Shown one piece after another: positions 23,660 to 36,300 of a DNA stretch of 64,000 nucleotides (position 1 is the first letter of the stretch; each line of letters begins with the position of its first letter). Under the pieces are notes generated by a model. The model searched no databases. It was not told the origin of the DNA and worked only from the letters and a program-made list of their open reading frames with translations. Where the stretch lies: positions 2,427,702 through 2,491,701 of the forward strand of contig JAQFVV010006313.1 in assembly GCA_028023455.1 (NCBI GenBank). The letters are read 5' to 3'. Source of the DNA: Epiperipatus broadwayi. Its lineage: Eukaryota; Onychophora; Udeonychophora; Euonychophora; Peripatidae. Both the position numbers and the translations under genes were made by a program.

Positions 23660-23997
23660 TATCCCAGTGAATTCTTTTATAATAGGGATTTATATTAATG
23701 AAATGAAACCTGTACTGAGTAGGTTTTTTATTGATAAAAAATAATGGTTTGATTTAATTAAATAAGTTATAGGGGATTATTTTAAGAGAGATATTTAAGA
23801 AATGAATGCAATGGAAATTTAAGATTGTTTGTTAAGAGTATTTAAGATAAAGATTATTTGTATTTGTTGTGTATATTGGATTATTGTGGAATATTTGTAT
23901 TTATATTTATTGTTTTACTTATGTGTTTTTTAGTTGTTCCCTAATAAAGAAAATAAAAGGAATATAGTCAAAATATAGGAATATATTTTGTATTTAA
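23660..23997. other. AT-rich DNA, nothing recognised
   Basis: About 340 bp between the truncated LTR-3 repeat and the next hairpin-family fragment. No coding or repeat signal is seen. Confidence 0.5.
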
Positions 23998-24177
23998 TTA
24001 TGATAATTTGGACCAACTGATGAGTGCTGGTTTAGTATAGAATATGTATATTGGTGATTATTTATCTTTTAGACATATATGTGGTCAAGTATATCAGTAG
24101 TATGAGATAGTGTGGAGAGTTCAGGGTCATGTGAAAGTCTGAGCTCATAATACCCTATATATTACATTGTTGGTACA

Positions 24178-24256
<79 letters not shown>

Positions 24257-24300
24257 CCTGTATTTTATATATTATACTGTTCATGTAATAAATCAAGATT
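23998..24300. repeat. HP1-family fragment ending in a long (TA)n
   Basis: TTTGGACCAACTGATGAGTG and the following 150 bp match the right arm at 2290-2430 and at 54130-54280. The tail ATACCCTATATATTACAT is shared with the full copy at 54278. Here the tail is interrupted by about 38 TA units (24179-24255) before TAGCCTGT, a place where the copy at 54300 has only a few. Confidence 0.8.
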
Positions 24301-27300
24301 TATAAAGAAGTTTGCATGTGGTTTGCATTATACATATTGAAATTTAATGGGCCATTTTAAAAATAGAAGTCTGTATTTGTTTATAATTGATTTAATTTAT
24401 ATATCCATATAAATGTTTACCAATATATCTATATTTATCAATCATCTAAATATCTATTAATTACATATGAGTAATTAATTAACTATTTAATATTTAACAT
24501 AAATAAATAAATTGAAAAACTGATTTCGTAAATTAAGTAAACATTTAAGTATTTATGTAATAGATACCCAAGAATACAAAAAGTAAGCATTGATCTGTGA
24601 ATGTAGATAGATTATGCCTCAATACATAAATAGATATATGCATACTTACAATATTTCTATTCTGTACACATTCTTAAAACATGAATGAAGACATCTTCAA
24701 AAAATAAATCGATCTTAAAATACATTTCATACTGAAACAGAATTCTACAATAAATGATTAATAATAGTCATTAATGTTTTTATTTAAACTCGATGACTAG
24801 CAGAAAAGACATAAATCATTCTCCAAAATGCATTTCTTGCTAAATCAGAATTCTTCAAATGACCTGTGTTATGATTTCTAACATATTCTTATTATTTGTC
24901 CATTATTTATAAATACCAAAGTATTCCAATGTGAACCTATAAGCATCAAACTTTTTGCTATCACAATTTTAACACTTGCCATTCTATTAAAGATATTAAT
25001 GATTATTACTGATCATTTATGAGGTTATGAATTATCATATCATACCTAGCTTAAGTATAAAATTTAAATATTAATTAAAGGTTAATGCATCTTTTTTTTT
25101 AATTACGCATAAATATATTGAATAATTCAACTTCACTTTTTGTTTTACATGTCTATCACTTTTTGTAGATTTAGTTACAACTTCTGTACCATAAAACATT
25201 GTTAAAACACATGAATAAAAATATCTTAAAAAGACAAATGATTACAAGATATATTTTATAAACAATATTTAGGTTAAAAATACATTTCTTCTACATGTCT
25301 TTATCATTTGTTCAGTATTCATTAAATTATTACAATTTGGTTTAAAGTACTAAACATTCCGAACCTATAATTTTGGTACCATCCACTTTGGAAAAATGTA
25401 TAAATTATGATAGTAAATTATTTATTAAAACAGAAATTATTATAACAATTTAGACTACAGAATCATTAAATCTCAGTCAAAAAATGATTCATCTGTTTTT
25501 TTATTCAATACTAAACATATGGAATAATTTTATTCATCTCTTTACTTCCATATGTAATATTATTTTTTACCTATAATTGAAATTTTTACTTCACTATATA
25601 CTTGATTTATATAAATGAACTTATCTGAAAAAAATCACATCTGTGAAATAAAAATTTTCACTCTATAATCCTGAGAAGTTTCATTTCATGATGTAATGTG
25701 ATTTTTCAGTTAAGGTTTCAGTCTTAAATTACTCTTTTGACTATTTTTACAACTATTCTGATGGTTTTACATTTATTTGATAGTAAAAATAGGAAATGGA
25801 GTACATTTTAATTTATTGCTTTATAAAAAAATAATAATGTCAATAGTCCACAGAGAAGCATTATAGATAAGCTGACAAAAGACTAGAAGGTATCTGATTA
25901 AAAAATTTTTTTGAGAGTGGGTATATAAATAAACTTGCAAACTCCTCTTTGATTGTTGTTATATGTTACATAATTTTGTAGTTTATTATATATTTGTGAT
26001 TATTTTTTCAAAATATTTCAATATTAATTAAAAAGAAATATATTCATGTTTTCATTAAATTTTTTAAAAATACATTTAATTTAAGCCAATAACATCACAT
26101 GATCACCATTTCTTATGCTTGCTTATAACTATTATTAACTAGATGAGGATTTTATGCACAAGCCTTCTGGAATCCATTGATTATTCTGGCTTGCACTGAG
26201 TGTCAATATATATAGAGAGTTTTGCCTGTTTTAATAAGTTTCATTTTAGAAATAGACATTAAGAAATTCAAAATAATGATGTCTATTATAATCATTATCC
26301 ACTGTCAACCATTATAGTCCTAAACTTTTGTGAGTGTCTATAAATATAAATGCAATTTGAAATTTTAAAGTAGAATATCATAGCATTATAAATTTATAAT
26401 TATTTGTTACATTTAAAAAATGAAATTCATTCAACAAAAATATTATTTATTTACTTTTTTCAATAGTTTTATAATAATCAGCAAGTAAGAAATAAGTAAT
26501 TATACTCCTTATGCATTTTATTTTTTTATATCTGGCAAGTTCAAATATGAATTTTATAATATTTTCAATTTGTTAACCTATATTTTTAACAAATAAAGTC
26601 AAATTTATTGATTTATAACAATAAATAACAACTTTAGTACTAAACTTAAATGCTAAACTATTAACTCAAAATATCACTAAGGAAGATTGAAAATTGATAA
26701 ATTGGAGAAGTTTTAATCTTTAACTGAGAGTTAAATTTATATTGAAATTAGGAATATAGTAATTACTGCCTTAATAAACAATTATTAATAATAATACTGT
26801 ATTTATTTAAAGAGGATTGTCATATATTTTATATTGTGATAGATAAGTACTTATATAAGCCAAAAAGTATGTGACTTTTTTTTAATTAGCTTACTCTGAA
26901 ATTATGACAATTGTTACAAATAGTATAGTTTTCTTGTATACAAATGTTTATCTTCAGAAATATTACAAAATTCATCACTTTCTTTATTTTGCTATAATAT
27001 CTTACATAAATACAAATTATCCACTACTATGAAAATTTTTAGCAAAACTTTTTATGGTGCCTATGTGCATTCACAATCCTACATTTTGATTGTCCTTTGG
27101 CTTTCTTCAAAGCTATGATATAATGAACAACATAAAATAAAATACATAACTATATCACAGTTAAACTCTATTGTTAAAATTCAAGCTAAAATTGGATTTG
27201 TAATTAAAAATATTGTTAGGGTTTGTTAATTGTATATTGCACTAATTATTCAAGATTTTTTTCTTAAATTAAAAGTTTCAAAAAATAGAGAAAAGGACAG

Positions 27301-27480
27301 ACATTTAACTGACAGTGTTTGGCTAAAAATAAACGAAAAAAGTGTCAATCCTGTTTGCAAATAAATTAATTAAAAAGTGCAGAGAGTGATAGAGAGTAGA
27401 GAAAATGTATAAATTATGGAAATTTTTTTTGTTAAAGGATTATTATTAAAATGTTTTTATTGAAAGTATTACTGCACATT
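24301..27480. other. AT-rich non-coding DNA
   Basis: No coding frame or structured repeat is seen over 3.2 kb, apart from a ~90-bp dispersed repeat at 26145-26235 that resembles 49092-49178 (shared TTGATTATT, CTTGC, TATATAGAGA). Confidence 0.5.
26145..26235 (+). repeat. Short dispersed repeat, copy 1
   Basis: TTTTATGCACAAGCCTTCTG through TATATAGAGAGTTTTG aligns with 49092-49178 in the same orientation at moderate identity. The family was not recognised. Confidence 0.5.
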
Positions 27481-27489
27481 GTTATGAAA

Positions 27490-27830
27490 ATGTTCTCCAG
27501 CTAGGAAAACTCAAGGATTTCCTTCCCAGCAGAAACATTCTGCTAGAAACACCTGGAGTCTCATGTGTGAAATCCATCTACAGAAAGTATGAAGCCAGCC
27601 AGCTAGCTGAGAACATTGTCAGGAGCCAGAAGACTTAAAGGATTCATGGCAGAAGCTACAAACTAATGTCACCTATGAACTGTACCCTCATGGTGAAAAT
27701 TTAACAGCTAATCAACCATGGTTGAAATTTTATATTACAATTCGCATACACCCAGCCAATAGTGCTTGATGTATATTAAAAGGTTCAACAATAGAGTATG
27801 GGGTTATTTGCATAGTACTAACCATTTTGT
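27490..27830 (+). promoter_or_regulatory. GC-richer island with CCAAT and TATA-like motifs
   Basis: This stretch is clearly less AT-rich than its surroundings. AGCCAAT at 27754-27760 lies 14 bp before TATTAAAAGG (27774-27783), a spacing tighter than in the LTR-1/LTR-2 promoters. It could be an LTR fragment or a promoter. No repeat partner was found in the window and no frame follows except an unconvincing 80-codon one. Confidence 0.3.
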
Positions 27831-28789
27831 TTTGACATAATTAAAAATGGCGTAGGTTTGTGTAATGTTTTATTTTTTTATTATTATTGTTTTTATTATA
27901 CTCATGCATCTGTAGAAGTTACTTTCCCAAATTTAAACTGCTCAATATAAAAAAATGGAGGGCAAAGTCTGTTAAAATTTCAGTTTTAAGTAAACATAAG
28001 ACAATTAGAATGAAAAAAGTGTATATCAAAATAAAATCAATGGTCATAAGCAAACACAAGACACTTATGTCTTCATTTATTAATCAGTATAAATTATTTA
28101 ACATTAGTGAATATAGAGGGTTTGAGTGAAGTGCTTTAAAGTTCACTATATTATTAAATTGTCTAGATATTGCCCCCTATTTGGATGGATTTTCAACAAT
28201 AAAGTTGTTTTATTGTTGGTCATGTGTAGTGATAATGTATTTCACTGGGAAAGATTAATATAATGTTGAATAATAGTATCATTATAAAACTGAAAAATGG
28301 CATTATATTAATATTAGCTTTTGAAATTGATCAGCCAGTTCAGATTGCAGTGAAGAGAAGATTGGGAAAGAGATAGAAGTAAAAAAGATATAATAAAAAT
28401 TATCGAAGCCATACTTGTGTGTCCTTTTTATTAACTTAAATATAGTATTAACTGCAATTAGGTCCTCTGCAAATTAAATATATCATAATTATTAGAGTCT
28501 CCAAAGATTACACTATAAAAGATTGTGTTTGAGTTATGTATATAAAATTTGCTTTGTTCATTGACTAATCTTCACGATCTAGTACAAGGCTCTATTCGTA
28601 GTGGTGCCCTTATACTGGCTACCATAATGTGTGTGATATTGGTAATTTTGTATCTCTAATTGGTTTTGTACCTCCACATAGGTATATATAATGTAAAACA
28701 GTAGCAGGAATAAAAATGTTGTTTATATATTGCTTTTATTGATCTGGTTAAGATATTTAACTCATAAGAGTACCCAACCCTCCATATAG
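27831..28789. other. AT-rich DNA, nothing firmly recognised
   Basis: No convincing gene. The stretch 28575-28720 is less AT-rich and has TATATATAATG followed by AATAAA, suggestive of a small element remnant, but no partner copy was found. Confidence 0.4.
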
Positions 28790-29255
28790 TAGTGTCATAT
28801 AAAATGGTGATTATGTGAAAATTAACTCAAATAATCAAACAGACTATGGTATTATTTAAAATTAATTAATTGCCCACCAAATTTATTCACATTACATAGT
28901 CTTTTCATAATAGATTTTCGTAAAATTGTTAATAATTTCTATATAAAATATGCTTTGTAATTCCTTAATCAAATAAATATTTCATAGTTACATATTTTAA
29001 TAATAAGAAGAATATTATTGTTATTGTTATTATTATTAAAAATATGTAACTATAAAATATTTATTTGATAAAGAAATTACAAAACATATTTTTATACAGA
29101 AATTTTAAAACTTAGTTATGGCAAAATTATTAATAATTTTAGGAAAATCTATCACAAAACGGCTGTGTAATGTTAATAAATTTGGTAGGCATTTAATTAA
29201 TTTTAAATTAAGACTATTTGACCATTTCAGTTAAATGATCACCATTTCATATGGT
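28790..29255. repeat. Palindrome, about 230-bp arms
   Basis: The left arm (from ATAAAATGGTGAT near 28799) and the right arm (to ATCACCATTTCAT near 29250) are reverse complements through the centre near 29010, where GTTACATATTTTAATAATA faces its partner. Short indels occur along both arms. There is no coding content. Confidence 0.8.
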
Positions 29256-29263
29256 ACCATTAT

Positions 29264-29370
<107 letters not shown>

Positions 29371-29591
29371 TAAAATATAAATAAAGGTTTATATGTAGTA
29401 CATAAATATGTATTTTAATATTGTTACTATTCCAAAATGTACTTTAAAAAAAATATTTGAAAAGAAAATGTAAATTTGCCAATAGAAAATAGGTTATGTA
29501 TGTTTAATTGTCTTTTATATTTTTAGATAGATCCCCAAATATTTTCTTCACTTTTAGGGTTCACAAAAGCAAAATCTATCACTAGATAATT

Positions 29592-29597
<6 letters not shown>

Positions 29598-29666
<69 letters not shown>

Positions 29667-29815
29667 TGTAACTATATTTTATATACCTGGAGATTATATA
29701 TAATATAGGAGATTTAAGCACAAACTTTCAAGCTCCATTCAGCCATGTGTATTGGTTGTATGAAATAGCGGATAGGTGAAAGGAGATTGAAAGTCCGTGT
29801 TTAAATCTTCTATAT
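29598..29815. repeat. (TA)n with HP1-family fragment
   Basis: A (TA)n run at 29598-29662 is followed by sequence with GCCATGTGTATTGGTTGTATG and TGAAAGTCCGTGTTTAAATC, matching the outer right arm of the HP1 hairpin. Confidence 0.7.
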
Positions 29816-30071
29816 ATATAATTAAGTAGTAATTACATCTCATATTAATAAACTTGATATTTATTTTATAATCAAGGAAATACAACGTTAGATTTATTGC
29901 TCAAAATACAACGTTACATTTATTATTTTTTACAAAAATAAATAAATCCCAAGTTAAACTAATAAATTCTAAAAGTAAATATATAGTTTTATTATTATTA
30001 TAAACAAACAAGCTATCATTATTAATTAAAATCAACTTTATTTAGTATAAAAGTTGTGGGCCGAAATCGAG

Positions 30072-30127
<56 letters not shown>

Positions 30128-30394
30128 CAATTATCAACATTTGTATTTAAATACATATTTTATTGGTACAGTAGTCAGAATCTTCCAATTACTCTAATGA
30201 TTCTAAGAAATAATCTTCTTATAACATGATTTTTTTTCTGTACTTCATCTCAATTTCTTTTTTAAAGTGCTCTTTTAAAAGTATAAATTTAAAATTAAGT
30301 TTAAAACATGAGTATAAACAGATATTTGTTGACTTAATACTTTTATTAATAAATGCAAGGAAATAACTTTATTCAATTAATCTTGATAGTAATA
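29816..30394. other. AT-rich DNA with (TA)n
   Basis: It contains a (TA)n tract at about 30074-30124. No gene or other repeat was recognised. Confidence 0.6.
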
Positions 30395-31360
30395 ATAACA
30401 AGTCAGATGTCACATGACATATATAGCTTGCACTTACAAATATGTAAAATTAAGAGCATGCTAATAGCTCTAAACAAGCTTCTTTATTTTTTTTATTTTA
30501 TTTATGATAAATGCTACTACTAGAGAAGACATTCAAATCATTTTTATCTTGGATTATCCCCATCCCCAGACCGGTTTCGACCAATGGGTCTCTTCAGTGA
30601 GGAGTTGGGATATTAGATTTAAAAAAAAACAACTCGAGGAAAGCATTTATCTAAAAGTTAATTGTTAGAAGAAGATCGGACACTTTTAGACATTTACATG
30701 TCTTTAAAGTCAGCTCTCCAACTGAAAAAATCATATGGGCCTGAACTTAATTCAGATACTCCATATATTAGTAGGCTTAGCCATTTAATTTAGCCAAAGC
30801 CACAACAGCAAAATAATAATAGTAATAATAACAAGTCAGATGTCACATGACTTATAAATAGCTTGCACTTACAAATATGTAAAATTAAGAGCATGCTAAT
30901 AGCTCTAAACAAGCTTTTTTTTTTTTATTTATGATAAATGCTACTACAAAAGAAGACATTCAAATCATTTTTATCTTCGATTGTCCCCATCCCCAGACCG
31001 GTTTTGACCTATGGCTAAATTAAATGGCTAAGCATACTAATATATAGAGTATCTGAATTAAGTTCAGGCCCATATATTTTTTTCAGTTGGAGAGCTGACT
31101 TTAAAGACATGTAGATGTCTAAAAGTTTCAGATCTTCTTCTAACAATTAACTTTTAGATAAATGCTTTGCTCGAGTTGGTTTTTTAAATCTAATGTCCCA
31201 ACTCCTCACTGAAGAGATCAATAGGTCGAAACTGGTCTGGGGATGGGGACAATCCAAGATAAAAATGATTTGAATGTCTTCTCTTGTAGTAGCATTTATC
31301 ATAAAAAAAAGAAGCTTGTTTAGAGCTATTAGCATCCTCTTAATTTTACATCAATTAATC
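30395..31360. repeat. Second R360-family locus, arranged as a palindrome
   Basis: Segment 30395-30790 carries ACAAGTCAGATGTCACATGA, CCCCAGACCGGTTTCGACC and a GCCAAAGCCAC end. Segment 30815-31015 repeats its first half in direct orientation, and 31015-31360 is the reverse complement of the first segment. The strings GTCAGATGTCACATG, GAAACTGGTCTG and CAGTGAGG link it to the array at 2466-3995. Confidence 0.75.
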
Positions 31361-31529
31361 TTGCTAAAAATTATAGTTTACCTTTATAAAATATATATTC
31401 CGACTTGAAATAAGATGGCGATATATATATATTCTTGCTATTAAAAGGTGTGAAGGTTGCCTTGACAGCAGTTAGAAATATTGGTTGCTATATTTACTGT
31501 GAATGTTTAGGTGGTTACTGGTTGGAAAC

Positions 31530-31534
<5 letters not shown>

Positions 31535-31567
<33 letters not shown>

Positions 31568-31617
31568 TTTGTAACAGAAATATATAGTTATATATATGTT
31601 ATATATATATATATATA
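31535..31617. repeat. (TA)n tracts
   Basis: Two TA runs (about 31535-31563 and 31592-31617) are separated by a short sequence. Confidence 0.9.
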
Positions 31618-31644
31618 ACAAACTAACCAAAGGAAATACATATA

Positions 31645-31835
31645 AAAACAAAAAAAAAACAACTTATAAATCCAAGAAATAATATTATATTTCAACCAGA
31701 GGATTGGTTTGCATCAGAAAAAAAAAATACACAGTAAAATGCGATAATAAAAAATTACAGATCTGTAATTTTTGTTATCGCCATTTTACTGTGTATAATA
31801 TTATTTCTTGGATTTATAAGTTTTTTTGTTTTTTG

Positions 31836-31840
<5 letters not shown>
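31645..31840. repeat. Palindrome with a near-perfect 68-bp core
   Basis: The core 31728-31795 folds on ACAGATCTGT (31757-31766), with arms starting TACACAGTAAAATG and ending CATTTTACTGTGTA. The outer arms (ACTTATAAATCCAAGAAATA) also pair, with about 40 bp unpaired on the left side. This suits a miniature inverted-repeat element. (TA)n follows at 31843-31875. Confidence 0.8.
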
Positions 31841-31878
<38 letters not shown>

Positions 31879-31888
31879 TTATGTAATA

Positions 31889-32480
31889 AAAAAAAATATT
31901 TTGATACATCAAAAAGTAAGACTGTTCTGCCTTTTAAAAAGGATAAAGTTGGTAATGTTTTAAAGAAAAATAATATCCACACAATTTATACTACATTTTA
32001 AAAAAATAATGAAGTATTTTCACACCTGAAAGATAAAATTCCTTTGGAATCTCATAGTGTATATAAAATTTTATGTTGAGTTTGTTTACATTCATACATT
32101 GGGCAGACCAATCATAGAAAAAAAAACATAAAGAAGAATGATCACATATTGGCAGTTAGAAAAAAAATCTAATTTATCAGCAATTTATTCACATATTAAA
32201 TTAATTAACCATATATATCAGTTTTAATAAAACACAAACTCTGGCAAAAAATAAACAATATGTACATATATTAATAAGGAAAGCTCTATAAATTTTAAGA
32301 GGCCCAAGGACATAAATAAAAAGTAGGAATTAAAGAAAAATGATATTTGGAAAAAGCTATTGGAGGATAAAATATTTTTTTAAAACTTCTCAACCAATAG
32401 AATGTAAGAATGAGAAGAAAATAAAAGAAAAAAATAACAATTTTAAATCTCACCACACATATTCTTATGATTTGAAAAGG
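31889..32480 (+). pseudogene. Decayed Penelope-like element C-terminus with GIY-YIG endonuclease
   Basis: A plus-strand frame with few stops reads LPFKKDKVGNV, KNNIHTIYTTF, HLKDKIPLESHSVYKILC, then SYIGQT near 32088-32108, and later ILIRKAL and DIWKKLLE. This order (an LPY-like segment, KD before a VYKI-C strand, YIGQT, a basic helix ending in H, then an EAIEI-like helix) is characteristic of the linker and GIY-YIG nuclease of Penelope-like retroelements. Stops follow TTF and the C of VYKILC, and the reverse transcriptase is missing. Only the 3' end is present, which suits 5' truncation. It lies just after a palindrome and (TA)n. Confidence 0.7.
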
Positions 32481-32639
32481 AAGAAGCTCTGAGGAAAGTA
32501 ATTATTGTATTGAAATATCAGATATTTAGTTATTATATTTTTATTACATGGCCAATCCATGAAATAATACTATGAATTCATTTACCCATGAAAATATTAA
32601 AATTAATATATAAAATATTTAAATAGAAATATATTGTCT

Positions 32640-33250
32640 ATACTGAACATAATGTAATTAGATGGGATTTTCAATGAAATGAATAGATGAAGAGTTGGGA
32701 GGTGTAACCTATTTATTCAATATACTATGAATATGGAGTCGAATGCTCTGAAAGTGCTTAGCTTTACGAAATATTAGTGTAATTTTTTTTTATGAATTTA
32801 ATTTCACTATATACTTCAAGCGTATTAAACCTTACATAATTATTAATAGTGAAGAAAAATATGAAATTACAATAGTAAATAGAGGAATTTGAACTTAGGA
32901 TTTTCAGTCTACATTCCTCTTTTAAATCATCTCATAAAAGTGATACATATAACCACACACATGTAAAAAAAATAAATGATCTGTAATATCTAAATTTTGT
33001 GCAAAACCAGCACTCATTAGTTGGGCCAGATCATAATGTCCCACACATATATGCAATCAGTACTTGGTTTATATTAAGATAGAAATTTCTTAAACTTTAA
33101 TGAACAAGCTTCAATCTTCTCACCTTCCAACAATTCAACTATCCATTTTATTGAAAAACTAAGGATGGAACCATCAAAACTTTTAGTAAATTTGAAATTG
33201 TGATCATACTCATGTAGATATTACTTCAGTGTAAAACCTCATATTATCAA
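32640..33250. repeat. HP1-family fragments
   Basis: Segment 32885-33175 matches the left arm of HP1 (GCACTCATTAGTTGGGCCAGA, TTTATATTAAGATAGAAAT). A short right-arm-like piece (GAATAGATGAAGAGTTGGGA) precedes it near 32679. A (TA)n run follows at 33274-33318. Confidence 0.7.
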
Positions 33251-33269
33251 ACCTTAATATAAGTCAAGC

Positions 33270-33273
<4 letters not shown>

Positions 33274-33318
<45 letters not shown>
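33274..33318. repeat. (TA)n microsatellite
   Basis: About 22 TA units, abutting the CpG-richer block to the right. Confidence 0.95.
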
Positions 33319-33319
<1 letters not shown>

Positions 33320-33320
<1 letters not shown>

Positions 33321-36300
33321 TAACCTCCCCCCATGCATTCTCACCCCAAAATATACTGTTTATTACGAATATTATGGGTTCTAGCTCAGTTAACAAATAA
33401 ATAAATGAAATATTCAGCATTAATTAAAATGATTACTAGCTCTAATTTTAAACTACAAATACGGTTCAATTTTTAAATGAATTAAACAAATATTTACTAT
33501 TTTCATGAGACATGGAGTGACAATACAGGAACGAGATAGACTACATTGAGCTATTATCCACACGATACTACCTCAATGGCATAAGAACACTATCCCCCCT
33601 TTTTACTATACCAAATAACTAACTCATAGTATTCTTACAACTTTCTGAGCTCTATTCACTACGATTAAAATAATAATCATATCTTAATCTTCTTTATAAC
33701 AAGAATCTAGCTCAATTAAATAAAATGAAGTAAAATAAAATAAAATCTCAGGTTCATAAATTGTATTCTAACTGATTTAAAATTACGGTAGTAAAATATG
33801 AAAAGGGAATTTTATGTCATAATCTACTACACGGCAACTAATAATAATAAAAATAATAATAACAATAATAATATAATATAATCTTATTTCTTCCTAAATA
33901 AAATAAATAAATATGTACATGGTAGTATTTTAATAATCTGACAACAGAATACGTGTGGCAACATTAGCATATAATTTAATGTAATATTGTGGCAACCGAC
34001 TTATGACCAATAAATAATATAAAATTATGATCTTTTAATTTTAACATACCAATAAATTCTCAAAATTCTTATAACACTTTTATGTTTACCATTTGTGCAA
34101 AATTTATATGTCTGTTTCAATTATAAATGTATCGTGATTTCATGCATCCATGTGGAGAAATAACAACTCGGACACAAAACTTTAAAACAAATTTAAAACA
34201 AAGTTTATTAACAACATAAATAAATTAACAATATTTTTACACTATATACATTGAATATCCCTTACTTTCATATCTCAACTTAGTTTATTAGTTTATAAAA
34301 TGAAATCAAAATATTATTTACTTTTCCTAGTTAAATCTTTTTTTTTTTTTAACACTTAAGAAAATACAGTATTATTACTTGATTTATTATTATGGTTAGC
34401 TTATTACAAAATGCATTTCTTATATGATTATCACAAACACTTTTCATCCCTAATATTATTAAAATTACATTTTTTTACAAAAATTTACATTCGTAATAAA
34501 ATTCTACAAAATAACAAAATTTAGTTTCATATTGGTTGTATGGAATCTTACAAAGTCAAAACACTATTCTACATTCGGTATTAGGTTTTTATTATTCATT
34601 ATCCGATGTTTATTAATCCTAATATTCTCATTCAAGCCTTACTTCGGATGATATAATTATAACTATTAATATACCATGCACAAGTATATGTTTATTATAC
34701 CTTATTGAATTTTCTCTTGATAAATATGCAATACTCATTCCCTCCAACATTAATATTTAAAAAAAAAAAACATTCAAATTTTATTATCACTTTTAAAATA
34801 CTTGGTTTAGATTTCTTTTCAAAATCTTATATTCATTTCTGAATTAATTTTACAATGTATTATATGATTCTTTCTCTCTTTATGATATTTTGGACTTTCA
34901 ATTTTAAAGTTACACAATTCTATACATTCAAGCAAATAAACTATTCTTACATAAACGATAACATATCTTCAGTTCTATTTTATTCATTATTTCTTTGAAA
35001 ATATCTTTCTGACCGATGCAGATTCATGAAATAAGGATAGCGAAGATAGATGCATAGGATCAAAATACAACTAGAATATTACTCGTCATATACCTTGACA
35101 ATCATGGCACAGTGAATTAAAAGACACTATAGAGGAGTGACCTTTACCTGTCTACCAACCTCTATCATAGGAACGATGCTAAAGCTATTTCTTCAGCTTT
35201 ATTCTAACATCAAAAGTTTAAAGATATGCAAAACACTGTCCAAACCATATGTGTTCAGTCATAGGACTTAGTTAACTATACTAAATCACACAAAACTAAA
35301 TATGATCCAAATCCCTTATATTTTCCTATTTCTTAAAAAAAACACATCATCTTGGTTTCCTCTCCACTAGTACTTCCAAGTCACTATCCGATCTTATTTC
35401 TCAAGATTTTTTCTATACTGTACATCGACAAATACATATCTGCATTACTAACAATAATAAAATTCATTGATATTTTAAAACTATTCCACTGTTCTATAAG
35501 AAAATCTTTTTACTACTTTCCTCCGTATATTTAATCATATACAAACTATTTAAATATCTGAATACTTTATCACATGAAAGTTCAAAAGAATCACACAATT
35601 GTTCTGTTAAATTATATTATTAATATACTTTAAATAAATTGTTGCATGCATATTCCGAATTACTCCTATCTCATTATATGTTAAAATGTTGCATAAAATG
35701 TGTACATATAATTAAGACTTTCACACTTCATTCTTAGGTCAATAGATGATCTAAAAAAAATACATTATGCATTATAAATAACTATTAAAATTACCAAACG
35801 ACCTTTATCTCCTCGATCGCGTTCCGTAGGCTTCACCATCCATTTGATCCTTGTAGATATAAGATTCACATCCATACACTTTATTTTAAACACTATTTCT
35901 ATAATTTTATCAAGCTATTATATTTAAATTTTAATATTACTAAATTTATGTTTTATGTTTTCCCTAATCTCACATAACATTTTATATTTTAAAATAAATT
36001 AGTAAAAAATATTCAAACTATATTTACTGTACTCCTTCATCAAATTTTCCTGAAAACCGTTCATACTAAAGCCAAAAAAAAAAATTGTTTATCATTTCTT
36101 TTCCATTCACTTAATGTTCCTCTCCCTGCTTGTTCAATTTTAAGGTAAAACAAATATTACTTCGTTCAATAAATATTCATGAATGATAATCCTTGGTTTT
36201 TATAATATTTAATACAATTATTAATTATGATATTAGTTAATCCCGTAAAGAAAACTTCTAAATATTCTCTTCTAATATTTCTTGCTAATATTTTCTCCCG

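Noticed and set aside
33320-33590. A 270-bp LTR pairing with sequence near 37420
   Set aside because: The start TGTTCTTATGCC next to the PPT has no match near the other edge, so an LTR pair could not be supported.
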